DNA of 64,000 nucleotides from Perkinsus olseni (taxonomy: Eukaryota > Perkinsozoa > Perkinsida > Perkinsidae): positions 33,263 to 97,262 of the forward strand of contig JABANP010000174.1 of NCBI GenBank assembly GCA_013115135.1, written 5' to 3'. The notes below the pieces were generated by a model. It was given only the letters and a program-made list of their open reading frames with translations, was not told where the DNA came from and made no database searches. Position numbers and translations under genes: made by a program. Below, piece by piece: positions 1 through 12,353 of this stretch (position 1 is the stretch's first letter; the number at the start of each line of letters is the position of its first letter).

Positions 1-2771
1 GAAGTCGTCTCCTGTAGCTTGCCCAGCGACATGAAGGAATCCACCACCTACACCACATCTCTTCACCGGCTCCAGCGTGACCCCTAAAACCGACCTTATT
101 AATATCAATCAATGGCGGGTTGTTATCCAGCAGGTCCTTCGCAAACTTGACCGCCCCCTCAGGGTTGGTAGCGACAATCGTCCTCAGCATCCCGCCATAA
201 TCGGCATTAGCGTAGTTCACCCGCTTCACGTACTGGACAACCTTGTCGTACTCCCCAGCAGCAACAAAGCATGCAATGACCTTATCGTGGCACTGGGCAC
301 GGAGATAGACCGATAGAGCAAGTTTGCTATCCAAAGGCTTGACCATATCCCCCAGTTGCTCAGTGCAAGTGAGCTTGTCTTCACTTAGCCATTTTTCGAT
401 GAATTCCCGACGCCCCTGGGCTACTACGGGACCCACAAGCTCCATTGACTCGCTTTCATTCAACCTGAGAACAGTCAAGCCTCCCGATCAGTAAGGACTC
501 CGTACGGACTCATCCATGTATCGCTGGCCACGCCGACCGATAGTTGTGAGCGAGAAGCCAAGGCTCGGAATTTCTCAGACCCCAAACCGATACCCGTGAG
601 ACCCAGGGTCGATCCCAACACACGACATTTTTATATTACTTGTGTCCGCTCTCCAACAGAGCTGAGAAGTACTGGAGAAGAGGCGTGCTCTGGCCGGGCA
701 TCGAGGGGGCATTCTTGAACTGTTGAATGGTGGCCGGAGACCTCAACGAGCCAGAAGCATCTTGGGCGGCAATACGAGCAGCTTGCTTGTAGTCACCCGC
801 TGCAAAATATCTGAGGTCGAAGGTGGTCAGATGCAAAGTGCGTCAACCAGAGGTTTCAGGTAGGCCTCTACCTGGTGAACTGCTGCTGGAACATTTCCTG
901 AGCTCCCGGCAGGCCGTATCGCCTGGCAAGGTTGAAGGCGACATCCTGTCGATTGGAGAGCTGAAAAGAGTTGCGTGAATGGAGAATGGAATCTCTCAAC
1001 GTCGGAGTTTGCATGCTCGCAACTTGTAAACGTTTCCCCTCGAACCAATTAAGAATGTACGCCGTAAACCTCAGGCAAGCACTATACGTAGCGAATCAAA
1101 CTCGCCCCCCAAAATCCCGGGGAGCACCAAGAGCGTTCCGAGGCGCACACGGAACGGCAGTCTCACCTGGGGCATGCTGTCGGTGATATACTGCACTATA
1201 CTGTCAACGTTTATACCAAAGTTGATCACATGACCACCTCGGTTCACAAAACGGACGCCACCAGTCTCTGAGAGAGAAGCGACAATGCACAGCGAAGGGA
1301 AATAAGTAAATATTTGTTATCACCATCGCTATAAGTGGCAATGAAGATGCTATCCTGAGACACCTTGTTTCTGAACAGCAACGCTCCGCTGCCGATGTCA
1401 AAAACGAAGGCGTAGCCTCCCTTGGTCAGCACATACACCATACCGTGCCTGCGGATACAAGTGAGTCATGACTCCCAACGCCGGAGCACTTACTTAGGGC
1501 TGATATGAAGGGAAACGGCGAAGTCGCTGGGGTTCTCGGCGGGCATCGGCACGTCCACGCCAACTTTGTAGTGCGTTTTACGGGCCAGATCCATGATATG
1601 GAGCTTGGTAGCAGTGGAACCTAGCGTCACTTGATCTCGCTGAAAACACGACAGCAACAGTCAGGCAACAACTACCTGCTTTCCTCTCCATGAAGCTGAA
1701 CAGGCCAATCGCCTCGCCGCTGTCGTCCACCGGAGCGTCAGCGAAGTTAGCAGCATGTCCCTCAAGCAGCTGCTGCTGTTTCCTACAGAACGGAAGGTAC
1801 GAAATAGTCTATCAGAGGAGCCCTCACCTCTCGACGGAGAAGAGCTGGAGAGAACCTTCGATGGTCCTGCCTCCATCAGGAGTCGAGATACCGGAGAGCA
1901 CACACCAAGTCTGGGAACTGTTAGTTGCGTACGCAATGATCTGGACAAAAGGCATGGATCAACCTAAGATTCTCTTCTACCTACCTGAGTGGTATTCTCA
2001 GCTAACTTGCCAGCGCGATCAAAAACTTTCACAGGGGCCGAGTTGGCGCTGTCGAAGGTCCAATGATACACAGATCTAAAGGCATCATGATCTCGTAGAA
2101 AGCCACCTTCAACCTAAGATACCCACCTATCCCCAACCAGTGCCAGACATCTGGGTGCGATCCACCTCCAGAAAACTATGTGCTCATTAGAAAACTGATA
2201 GGACCCGAGCTTCTCCTTCGTGCCCAAGTTGAAAACTTGTAAGAAATGGCCCGTATTGCCTTCAACTCGCCCTAATCATCAGCATATCTTATTCGTGGTC
2301 ACTACACCAGCATTACCCTTCAGTGCAATAATATTATCCACGGGATTCATCACAACTGCCTCGGCCTTCATAGGCCTTCTGGTCACCTAATAACATCAAG
2401 AGCTACAACCACCCACGGCAAACATGAACCCTCACTACCTTATTATTGTCGTGCATATCCACCGTAATGACCTGTACCGATCCATCAGGAGCCTGATCTT
2501 TCACGGCAACGTATCTAGAATCAACAATATCGGACGCCCGCGAGTACCATTCGAAGATTCTGGCGACGCTGCTAGCTCTCATTCTCGCTCGGTAGAGAGA
2601 GTTCCAAAAGCATTGGAGAGGTCTCACGGAGTGATAGCCTAATAGCTCAGTAAACTCAGCCTACTTGTCCGACTCCATAGTGAGGACCCCGAAACGGAAA
2701 TCCTTGGAGTTGATCCCCAGATCGGAGAGGTTCACAACACCTGTGATATTCACTGGAGGTGACGACTGCAT
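1..2771 (-). CDS. CLTC: Clathrin heavy chain, 5' portion (partial at window edge)
   Basis: Clathrin heavy chain forms the triskelion coat of endocytic and trans-Golgi vesicles. Reading the minus strand through short introns gives about 584 residues of the usual roughly 1,700. The N-terminal beta-propeller starts MQSSPPVNITGVV and contains LTMESDK and VYHWTFDS; the linker has PGQSTPLLQYF; the start of the helical leg has KLALSVYLRAQ. Exons as read: 2665-2771, 2439-2514, 2317-2386, 2127-2271, 1985-2075, 1828-1940, 1676-1782, 1494-1635, 1324-1448, 1167-1267, 872-960, 640-810, 95-464 and 1-47. All 13 junctions keep frame; introns are about 45-190 nt. Two details are unusual: the intron 48-94 uses a GTCGGT donor, and the exon ending at 1635 needs the second of two nearby AG acceptors to stay in frame. 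The start was chosen because residues after it align with the family N-terminus; an alternative upstream exon starting near 2857 is possible. The gene continues beyond base 1. Confidence 0.93.
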
Positions 2772-2961
2772 GCCCAGAGAAAAGAAACAAGTAAAGCTGA
2801 TAGAGAGATGTCAGTGGCTGCTCACCAATTGGGTTCGGTGGAGGAGTCGAGCGGACATGATTTGCACAAATGCACGAAATGCAAGAAATGCTCGTAGTCG
2901 TGTTGCGACCACCTCTTAAAAATTATCGCATTACATCTCACTGAGACGATGGTGAGAGACA

Positions 2962-3197
2962 GATAGTCGGACATGAGTAATGATGGGTGATAGATAGTCG
3001 GACATGAGTAATGATGGGTGATAGATAGTCGGACATGAGTAATGATGGGTGATAGATAGTCGGACATGAGTAATGATGGGTGATAGATAGTCGGACATGA
3101 GTAATGATGGGTGATAGATAGTCGGACATGAGTAATGATGGGTGATAGATAGTCGGACATGAGTAATGATGGGTGATAGATAGTCGGACATGAGTAA
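2962..3197. repeat. 31-bp minisatellite, 7.6 identical copies
   Basis: The core gatagtcggacatgagtaat recurs every 31 bp, with gtcgg at 2966, 2997, 3028, 3059, 3090, 3121, 3152 and 3183. I see no differences between units. Since 31 is not a multiple of three, the array stays open in all three minus-strand frames and makes false overlapping ORFs rich in ITHxRLS. It begins about 190 bp upstream of the chosen clathrin start. Confidence 0.97.
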
Positions 3198-3559
3198 ATC
3201 CTAAGTTGTCATATTCTACCCAGTGAGAGCACTGATATTTCCAACCACCTATTGTAACGGATTGTCGGCAGTCAAAAGAGAATGCTGCCAGGCTCATAGT
3301 CACGGAGCTCAGTGGAACTGAACCAAGCACGATGTAGTTTCAAATGGAAAGCACTTTCAAGGTATTGTCGATTTTGACGACGAAGCCGGAACGGCCAGGG
3401 TTAAGTCATATCTTATTTGCTGTGAAAAGGATTCTGCTGTCGTTCAACAACAACGACAGCAAAGTGCTGTGAAGACTAGATCCTCCGAAGTTCGGCGAGC
3501 TGGAGAAGGGAATCGCCTCTGGATGGCTGGACTCTAGCCTTCCATGATGTTAATAAAGT
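3198..3559. other. Intergenic, nothing recognised
   Basis: This stretch lies between the minisatellite and the P450 relic. I see no convincing coding segment, RNA gene or repeat in it. Confidence 0.4.
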
Positions 3560-3740
3560 TCAAGTCTGCCTTTGGGTCATCGAGACCTCTAACTTAGCTG
3601 GACCAAGAGTCAACCTGGCTTTGATCTCGACGTCAGATGCCGAACAAGTCAGCTTAATATTTTCAAAATGACGGACAATCATTGCCAAGATAAGAGTTCC
3701 TTCTTTGATAGCCATCTTCGAACCAAAGCAGGGAAAAAAT
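3560..3740 (-). pseudogene. Cytochrome P450 C-terminal relic
   Basis: The minus strand reads CFGSKMAIKEGTLILAMIV, then RHFENIKLTCSASDVEIKAR, and on to SMTQRQT and a stop at 3560. This aligns with the last exon of the P450 at 4249-6450 (RAGTVILATILRHFEDMK ... SMSSRQI). The cysteine remains but the surrounding heme-binding loop (FGAGPRQCPG in the neighbour) has degenerated, and no upstream P450 exons are visible. It is most simply the remains of a further tandem copy; a diverged last exon of an unseen gene is less likely. Confidence 0.7.
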
Positions 3741-4248
3741 CCGAGTTTTTTTGCATGAAGGTTTCAAGACGTAACTTCATATCCGTCACAACTGCACTCA
3801 ACATCATCCGACTTTGATGCTAAAAACTTTTCCGAATCGAAATCTCGACTCGAGAGGTACAAAACACTCTACTTTTCAGGAGCAGGACAATACAGAATCG
3901 GGCCATAGCCCAGCGGCCGGACTGAGTTGCATGGTGACAGCTTATCGTGATCGGACAACATATCCCGAGAACGACTTGCCCAGCTGACGTCACGTCACGT
4001 CAGCACTATCGAAGCCCAACGAAGAAATCCATATCAAGTTTTTTTATAATGGATTACGTGGTAGGAATGATAGATCGATCGACTTGGGGATTACAGAATG
4101 CAGAATGAATTTTATCTTTGAAAGGACAAGGCGCTACAGAACGATGTTGGAGTCTACAAACTAAGACTTCAATATCGAACGACCGCCTGATAAAGTCCGT
4201 GTCTCTGAAGCCGAGAAGACTGTTCCGACAATAACAGCACGACAAGGA

Positions 4249-6450
4249 TCAAATCTGCCTAGAAGACATGGAAATTTCAAAATTTCCTGGCGAGGAAGTG
4301 ACAGTAGTTTCTCTTGTGACTTCAGATATATTAGACTCGTGCTTCATGTCCTCGAAATGTCGCAGTATCGTGGCCAAGATAACAGTGCCTGCTCTGATAC
4401 CCGTGTCAAATCCGGGGCACTGTCTGGGACCTGCGCCAAATGCTAAAAGGTCTCGAACACGAGCTCGATCCACGGAGCCGTCAGGGCTGAGCCATCGATC
4501 GGGCCTGAGGAAGCGGCATACAGGGGGTGGGGGTACAACCTCGATTCGAAAATTGTTCCGACAGAGCCGACAGCTGGGCCTGTGGGCCCAGCTTGAGGGG
4601 CCTGTGGCTAATACATATGTACTGTCATTACAATGGTTCAACAGCTCAAATCCAAGCTCATGTCGAACTCAACCATCATGAGCCGGGGAGGCTACTCAAA
4701 AAGTCGTCGAATGTTCTGGACCGCAACCGCCGAGAGACTTACTTGAACTGGCTTCCGCCCCCAGCGCTGGTCCGCAAATGTTTACGTAGCAAAGTAAGCA
4801 CCATAGTTCCCGCTGCCACTTTCTTCCCACCTACGGACACCTCGGTTATGGCCTCGTGCCCGAGGACAGCGATGGCAGGTTGTAACTGATCGTAGATCCA
4901 GGACAGCCCAGGAAGTTGTAGATAACGGACTACTCGTATGGACTCTATGAGGCAGCTTTCAATGAAGGGTAAGTTGTCAAGATCTTCGCTGGTCTCCGGA
5001 TCGTGGCCGAGCAGGTCTATTTCTGCTCGAGCTCTTGCCTGTAGATCAGGGTAAACACAGAGGTAGTAGAGACACCATGAAATGCTCAGGGTTGTCGTGT
5101 CACTACCAGTGACGAAGATTCTGCAACAACGGACTCCACGCTCATTCTATCGGTCTCGCAGGACTTTCGATGAGAGCTTACGTCACGAGATTTCCTTGTA
5201 GATCCTCCTTGTTCAATTGAAGAAGCTTGCTGAGGAGGTCCACTCGGCGTGTCGATTCCTTTTCTGCTCTCCTTTTTGCGGCAAGATCTTCACCAAATTT
5301 GCTCAAACGCCGGACGCCAGAGTGGAACTGCGTAGGGATGAGACAATCGCAGCACTCTTCCACAGTGGAAGTTCCACTCCTACTTTCTTTATCATCGGGT
5401 GCAAATTCCACGGGAACCTATCTCGTGCCATGACCGGGTGGACAACACGAGTAAGTATATGATCCGCACCGCTAGTGAGGTCCTCTATCGCTTCTGTGAT
5501 CCCTTGAGATCCATCAGGAGCCAGAGTGTCTAAAAATAAGGGAGAGTGAGCAACTAGAAAAACGAATACAAGTAAGGAAGGCAACATCAGATTTTCACCG
5601 TTGGGGTTCTCAAGATGGAAGTCCTTTCCAAATAGACAAATGCAGAGGGAGTCAAATATCATCGGCAAGACCGATTTTGGGGGTTCCCAAACAACCCGAT
5701 CGTCATTTTGCCGCGCTAATTCCCGTAGTCGCCGGACCTAACAATTACGCAAGAGATAGTCTCTACTATGCTCCTCCCAATGTGAACTTACGAATCTTTT
5801 TGCGACGAGTGCCACTCCTGGAACCATTGCTGCTGCATTGGCCGCGTTGAGCGCCGGCGCCCCCAGTCGCCTGTGTCGCTTCCACTCCTCTCCTTCAGTA
5901 GTGAGCATACCAGAGACGCTAAATAACTTCTCTTCATTGAAACCCCTAGCATAGCTATAAGGACGTTTCTTGAAAACTTCCCTGATCAACTTCGCGTCTG
6001 TGAGGATAAGACAGTCTCTACCCATAATTCTGAAACAGGGAAGAACTATAATCGCGAACTGAATGAGGTGATAATAACAATCCACATCAACTCTCAGTGA
6101 ATAGGGACTACCTCATCGCGTAGGCATCCCCGTAGGTGTCGGCCAAGATTTCTAAAGTGGAGCAGCTATGTTGTATGGACTCCGGAACGAATCCGAGTAG
6201 GCTGTTGCAGAACTAAAAACACAGGTTCCAGAACCATTGGGACTGAATTCAGAGCGGATGATGAAACAAGGCATACTCTTGTAGGCCCCCCGAATGTGGC
6301 ACAAAGTGATTGCGCTTTACGTTTACGGTGCTTCACGAGTCGAAAGAGGGATACTGCAGCTGCGACTGTGAGAAGGTAGGCGACAGGTCGAGAGCTGGCC
6401 GCTAATGCAACCTTGTCGACGATGTTGAGGACATCGGTGATTGTTGACAT
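4249..6450 (-). CDS. Cytochrome P450, copy 1 (intact, 8 exons)
   Basis: A heme-thiolate monooxygenase, probably ER-anchored. Exons as read: 6277-6450, 6112-6212, 5792-6029, 5599-5737, 5384-5529, 5182-5327, 4743-5120 and 4249-4504. They join in frame to 525 residues, normal for a eukaryotic P450. The N-terminus has a hydrophobic anchor (AYLLTVAAAVSLF) followed by basic KHRKRK. The I-helix oxygen-binding motif is VTGSDTTT, the K-helix ExxR is ESIR, then comes FKPDRW, and the heme loop is FGAGPRQCPG with the cysteine ligand. Introns are about 54-70 nt except the last (about 238 nt). It is one of a tandem family with the same exon layout at 10151-12353 and 16607-18902. This copy ends SMSSRQI, nine residues shorter than the other two. 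Substrate and CYP family cannot be assigned from sequence alone. Confidence 0.92.
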
Positions 6451-7244
6451 AGCTACGAGAGAAAGTCGAGCAACTCAGGCTTGAGAAAGTATACCTATAC
6501 ATGGGTCCGACTGAGATTACCGAAATATGAGGACCTTCAATCCAACACAATCATATGAGCTGGGGGAGACGCTCTCTCAGAGACCAGCAAATTCGGGTAC
6601 TCAGACAGAGAGACCTTACTCACGGAGCCCACACCATAGAAGGGAGATTCCTGGAGCGAATACCTGCCACGGGTCGGCGACGCGAAGTCACCTGCTGCGC
6701 TCAGCGTACGCGAGCGCGAATCTCCATAGCTGGTGCTGTATTCTGGGTCCCCACAGTGGGGAAATATTACCGCTCCACGTACCGGCGATGGCTCTCAGCC
6801 TGCGAGTCTCAGGGGGCCCGTAGCGTGTCACGCGATTGCATTGCGTCAGAAGGAATCGACCCTGTTTGGCGAGGCCACTGCTCATAACGCTGATGTTTGT
6901 TGCCCTCATGCCTGTCGAAGGAGACAGTTTATGACGTGCACTCATGGCTTAGACGTAGCTTATGTGTGCGATGCACATCTATGCATTCGACCCCTCGACG
7001 CTTGCACACTGTGCAAGTACTATCTCGTGTCTGTCCTAGGGACAGTGTCTTCATCTTTGAAATTGAGCTGCCATAGTTGTTATCATCTGCTTCCTGCAGT
7101 AGCACTCGACGACCCGATCAAGACCTCGGATATATCCGTGAATCAACGTACCTGCGGGACTGTGACGCTCGCGGGGACAATCCGATTGTCTCCCTCTGTA
7201 CACGTTTACAAACTCATCTTCTGCGCCTGTTCACTATTCACGCG
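6451..7244. other. P450 copy 1 upstream region
   Basis: No convincing gene is visible. Around 6815-6845 it carries a short stretch (cgtagcgtgtcacgcg) that recurs upstream of P450 copies 2 and 3 near 12995 and 19188. This suggests the P450 5' flank was duplicated together with the genes. Confidence 0.5.
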
Positions 7245-7630
7245 GTGTAGGATTCGATCGCTCACCGTAAGCCTCGAGTACTGAGCGCCGTTACTTCTCA
7301 AAAGTCCGTTCTCTGCCCGGCCCAAATTGGGCCGACAAATGTACGGGACCAGACTTGTCCGACCAGTAGCTGGTTCCCGGGACCTGGTGTTTCTTGGGCG
7401 GAAGAAACAGAGAGTGCAGCGAGAGTGATTCGATTAGGCGGACGGGGCTGGTTCTTCCATACGGGGCGCTGAGCACTGCTTGCTCCCAGCCGCGCTGCTG
7501 ATTCGGACAATACTGCGGCAACACTTCCTCTCACTGACCAGTGGTCCGGTGGAGCTTCGAAATCGCATAAATGATGTGACCTCGTGAATCTTCAAGATTC
7601 AATCTTGTAATGACTGCGAGCCGAATTACG
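7245..7630. repeat. Dispersed repeat, copy 1 (diverged)
   Basis: Segments such as cgctcaccgtaagcctcga near 7259 and gctgctgattcgg near 7492, and the tract around 7565-7625, recur at 14205-14445 and 20440-20765. The spacing, roughly one copy per P450 unit, fits co-duplication with the P450 genes rather than independent transposition. An 8-bp-armed palindrome (CGGCCCAA A TTGGGCCG) lies at 7318-7334. Confidence 0.65.
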
Positions 7631-9129
7631 CCGAGGGATCCGCTCTCCTCCACTCGCGCCTCCTACTTTAAACTGGATCCAGGTGAATCTGGCAGTCAAA
7701 GTCCCTGATGTGATGTCGACTTCTTTGAGCTGCCGCCATATTTTTTACTCGGGGATTGAGGAGGCCAGGTGATGCTCAGCACCAGGAGCCTGCGTTGTCG
7801 AGTCAGAAATTCCGGGTCGAACTCGGAATTTCTAGGACTCGGCGAGTACTAGTCCTCGCCGAGGACACCTTAGAAATGGCGACCTTTGAAGTAACTTCCA
7901 AGTTGGAACCTGAGTCTCACGCAAATCGAACTTCCTGATAACGCAACGTCTTGGTTCATTTGGGACTCCCGATTTGAGAGTTCCAGATTGAATCGTACTG
8001 TTACACACACCCGTGTCGCTATCCAAAGCAGAACTCAGCTGCGGCCATTTACATTATTAGTAGAGCCCTTCTACAAATAATGTTGCTTTTCCTCACACTG
8101 TATTGCCGAGACCGGGTGTACTGTGCTAAGAACTATGATGAGAACATTTCCCTTCATGAGTCTCGCTATCAGGTATTCGCGAAGCCGCTCCGCTGGAATA
8201 GTAAGTTACTATTAGCAATATCATACATTCCAGTCTTCTCCGGGGGCTATTCAAGCCAACCCTCTTCCGAACCCAAGCGGTCGGAGGGGGCCTTCAAATT
8301 AAAGGTGAAAACTCATGGTACGGAGAGTGGGAGGGAGATAGCACTCAACGCCCGAATACTTGTTATCCGATGAATGGTCGAGGCATTGTTACTTTCCATG
8401 TCTTACGGTAGTGTCACACCGTGAGGATGGTTTAGTTATATCAAGTTCACAGTGAACTGTTCACCATCGTTAGACATCTCCCTACCTTGGACTAGCAGAA
8501 TCTGACATCATGAGGACCATTCTTTGCTGCATATGTCGTCATACATCTTGTAGTCGTGTTTCATGATGTCACAATGCCTGCGCACGCGTACCCTCTCGTC
8601 TTGCGTGTTCTTATGATCGCAACGATTCTCTTCGCTGGCAAGGATCTCCGAGAGTTACTCCCGGAGCTGATACGACCGCCCGTGTGATAATTAGGTAATA
8701 CAGTAGCGGATCATCCACTGTAGATGGCAGATTCAATCTGCAAGACTATACGACTGTGGTAAGAGATGAAGGAATCGAAAAGAATTGCGGAATTACTGCA
8801 AAGACCATGTCTAGCCATCCAATCCTCGCAGCTGATTTTGGGTCAAGAACAAACATGCGAAATGTTCAAAATGTCACATTTTTGGTCAAGCATTATGAGT
8901 GAGGCATCCAAGTCCTCGACTCGCGTCGATTGGTCCGAAGCTTGCTACCGAGCCTTACTCCTGTATATGCCCCGCCAAAGCCGCAGCGGCTGAGACCAGA
9001 TAAAAGCGGCCGTTTCATTCCGCACAATGAGCACCGCACATGGATAGACATGTACATAAATAGACCGTACGAGGGTCCCACAGCGGGGCCCAAGGTTAAC
9101 GTCAATGTGATCTGATTACATAGGGTGCT
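7631..9129. other. Intergenic, no gene recognised
   Basis: Open frames here are short and none shows recognisable domains or conserved splicing. Around 7800-7870 there are short direct and inverted repetitions of tcggaatttctagg-like sequence. Confidence 0.4.
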
Positions 9130-10150
9130 TAACGTAGGGAATCCTCTAAAAACCAAGGAGGTGAGTGTTTATTCTATCGACGAAGTGAGGGTGGATGTGA
9201 GGAAGGTTGTATGTCCGCGGTGGCCGTAGGAGGCTAGATGCGGGCGGAGTCTCTGCCGCGCAGAAATACAAGATATCTAATAGTGTCAAAACCGAGTCAC
9301 AGATAGTCACTTGAGTCGAGTGAATTGAGCTCAGTGACCCGAGCCGAAAGAGCGAGGTTTTATCCGCTAGACTGAATAAACGACAGCGGACCGGATCAAG
9401 CTGCCATTCGTGAACACGACCAGGCTGAAACTTTTCACCAGGTAACTTGCCTGCCAATTTGGCAGTGTCAAGTCTCACAAATCGCCCAATTCTATTGTCG
9501 CAAATGGCCTCGAGCACCAATGTGGGGCGACAGCAACACATTCTACTCGGAAGTGAGAAAGAGGAAGAGTAAGAGCTCAGCTGCTGAATCCACTGCATCG
9601 GAGAGTGGGAAGCTTACCTGAGCTCGAATCCAAAGTGAATGAATCGCTGGTTCTGTTCTGTTTATGTACTCTTGAATGAATTCTACCGAATCTGCCGGGC
9701 CTGTTGCAACTGCACTCAACACTGTCTAATTTTGAGAATAAGACCTTCTTGGTAGTCTAAGACTATTTGTCTTCCTCATGAATCGCTATTCGGATTCGAG
9801 AGTATGAAAGAGACCATCCTGTCAGAAGCGGGAGAATACATAATCTTGCCGGACGCGAGCTACCGCAATGGAGTGGTCAATGGCAGCGTTTTGCAGCCAG
9901 ACATTTTGACGAACAGCGATATACTCGCATACTCCAACGGCGAGGCCAGCAGCACCTCTATCCAGGAGACTTGAAAAAAGAAGTAATGACGAGCCGACTT
10001 TGCAACTACAGAATCACACGCAGAACGCGGAACGCAGTCTATCTTGCAAAGGATGGAGTGATACAAAATGTGTGTGAGCCGACCAACCTACGAGACTACA
10101 CTGTGACAGTATTGGTATCACACGACCGCCTTTGGGGCCAAAAGACTGTT
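9130..10150 (-). repeat. P450-linked duplicated segment, copy A, with conserved minus-strand reading frame
   Basis: This segment downstream of P450 copy 2 is closely repeated at 15570-16606 downstream of copy 3. Both contain a minus-strand frame starting MQWIQQLSSYSSSF and running through DTAKLAGKLPGEKFQPGR, open from 9598 down to 9146 here. The two copies agree until about residue 88 (SLFRLGS) and then diverge. A GTAAGC donor and a TAG acceptor flank the start of the frame, so it could instead be an exon preceded by one ending ADSVEFIQEY...LWIRAQ. I do not recognise the protein and cannot say it is expressed. Confidence 0.6.
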
Positions 10151-12353
10151 TCAACGGTCGCAGTATGGCAGTGATGAAATCTTCCTCGGGGACATCGAAA
10201 TTGTAAAATTATCGGGCGAGGTACCAACAGCAATTTTCTTTCTAACTTCGGATATATTGGAATTATGCTTTATGTCCTCAAAATGTCGCAGTATCGTGGC
10301 CAACATGACAGTGCCTGTCGTGAGGCTCGTGTCAGTTCCGGGGCACTGTCTGGGACCTGCGCCAAATGCTAGGAGGTCTCGAACACGAGCTCGATCAACG
10401 GAGCCGTCAGGGCTGAGCCAGCGATCGGGCCTGAGAAAGCAGCACTATGAGCGGAATGAAGATCAGATTCACGATAGCCTATCGTCGCTAGGTCGATACA
10501 GCATGGAGGAGAGATAACTTTGAAACTGTCTCACTGGCAATCGGCAGCTAGGGTCCGTGAAATCACTGTCATCACGAGCTGGGAAGAATACTCAGAAAGG
10601 CGTCGAACGTTACGGGCCCCAACTGCGGGGAACTTACTTGAACAGGCTTCCGCCCCCAGCGCTAGTCCGCAAATGTTTACGTAGCAAAGCGATTACCCTA
10701 GTTCCCGGTGCCACCTTCTTTCCACCTACGGACACCTCGGTTATGGCTTCGTGCCCGAGCACAGCTAAGGCGGGCTGTAACTGATCATAGATTCAGGTCA
10801 GGCCAGAGAGTAATAGATAACGGTCTACTCGTATGGACTCTATGAGGCAGCTTTCAATGAAAGATAAGTTGTCGAGATCGTCACGGGTCTCCGGATCGTG
10901 GCCGAGTAAGTCCACTTCTGCTCGAGCTCTTGTTTGTACATCAGGGTAAACACAGAGGTAGTAGAGACACCAGGACATGGCCAGAACTGTCGAGTCACTA
11001 CCAGCGATGAAGAATCTGGAACAACGGTCGCCACGAGCAATCTAACGCTCTCGCAGCAGAACTTCCGATGATAGCCCACGTCAGAAGATTTCCCTGAAGA
11101 TCCTCCTTGCCCAAATGAAGAAGCTTGCTGAGGAGATCCACTCGGCTCGTCGATTCTTTCTCCGCTCTCCTTTCTGCGGCAAGGTCTTCACCAAATTTGC
11201 CCAAGAGCTTGAGGCCAGAGTGGAACTGCGTAGGGGTGATCGACAATTGCCAATCGGAGCAGGCTTCCACTCCTACCTTCTTTATCATCGGGTGCAAATT
11301 CCACGGGAAGCAATCTTGGGTCATGATCGAGTGGACAGCATGAGTGAGAATATAATCTGTACTACTGGCGAGGTCCTTCATCGCGTCGGTAATCGCTTGA
11401 GATTCACCAGAAATCGACAGGTCTGAATATAAGAAGAGTCACACAGCCTAAGGCACGAATATGAGACGAAGGCATCAGATCCACGTGAAATTCTCACCGT
11501 CGGGGTTCACAAGATGAAAGTCCTTTCCAAATACACAAATGAATAAGCAGTCGAATACAACCGGCACGAACGATTTTCTAGGCTCCCAGACTATCCGATT
11601 GTCACTCTGGCGAGCAGTTTTTTGCAGTTGTCGTACCTGATGGTCACACGAGAAATAGTCACGAATATGCATCTTCCGGCGTGAACTTACGAATCTCTTG
11701 GCGACGAGTGCGTCCCCTGGAACCATTGCTGCTGCATTGGCTGCATTGAAAGCAGGGGCCCCCAGTCGCCTGTTGCGCTTCCACTCCTCTCCTTCTGTCG
11801 TCAGCATGCCGGTGAACCTCACTATCTTGTCTTTATTGAAGGTTCTAACATAGCTATGAGGACGCTTCCTGAAAACTTCCCTGATCAACTTCCCATCTGT
11901 GAGAATAAGGCAGTCTCGACCCATAAATCTGAAACAGGGAAGAACTAATAATCGCGAACTGAATGAGTTGATAATAACAATTCACATCAACCCTCAGTGA
12001 GTATGGGCTACCTCATCGCGTAGGCATCCCCGTAGGCGTCGGCTAATATTTCGAAGGTAGAAACAGCCTGCTCTAGTGACTGTGGAACGAATCCGAGCAG
12101 GCTGTTGCAGAACTGAAAATACTTAATGATCAGCAGCACTGAATTCAGGTCGGATGACGAGATAAGCAAGGCTTACTCTTGTAGGCCCGCCGAATGTGGC
12201 ACGAAGTGATGGTGCTTTGCGCTTGCGCTGCTTTGTGAGTCGATAGAGGTATACTACAGCTACAGCTGTGAGAAGGCCGGCGGCAGGTCGAGAGCGGGCT
12301 GCTAATGCAACCTTGCCGACGACGTTGAGGAGGGCGTCGGTGATTGTCAACAT
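10151..12353 (-). pseudogene. Cytochrome P450, copy 2, one nonsense codon
   Basis: Exons as read: 12177-12353, 12012-12112, 11691-11928, 11498-11636, 11277-11422, 11080-11225, 10638-11015 and 10151-10430. These total 1,605 nt, identical exon by exon to copy 3. The membrane anchor, I-helix FIAGSDST, ExxR (ESIR) and heme loop FGAGPRQCPG are all present. However, codon 390, in exon 7 at 10793-10795, is TGA where copy 1 has TGG (Trp). No other frameshift or broken splice site is visible. The product would stop after the K-helix and lack the heme cysteine, so it is inactive unless the stop is suppressed. The single lesion implies very recent loss, or an error in the assembly. Confidence 0.88.

Noticed and set aside
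2822..3330. Three overlapping minus-strand frames with repeated ITHVRLS-type peptides
   Set aside because: They are translations of the 31-bp minisatellite, open in every frame because the unit contains no stop on that strand.
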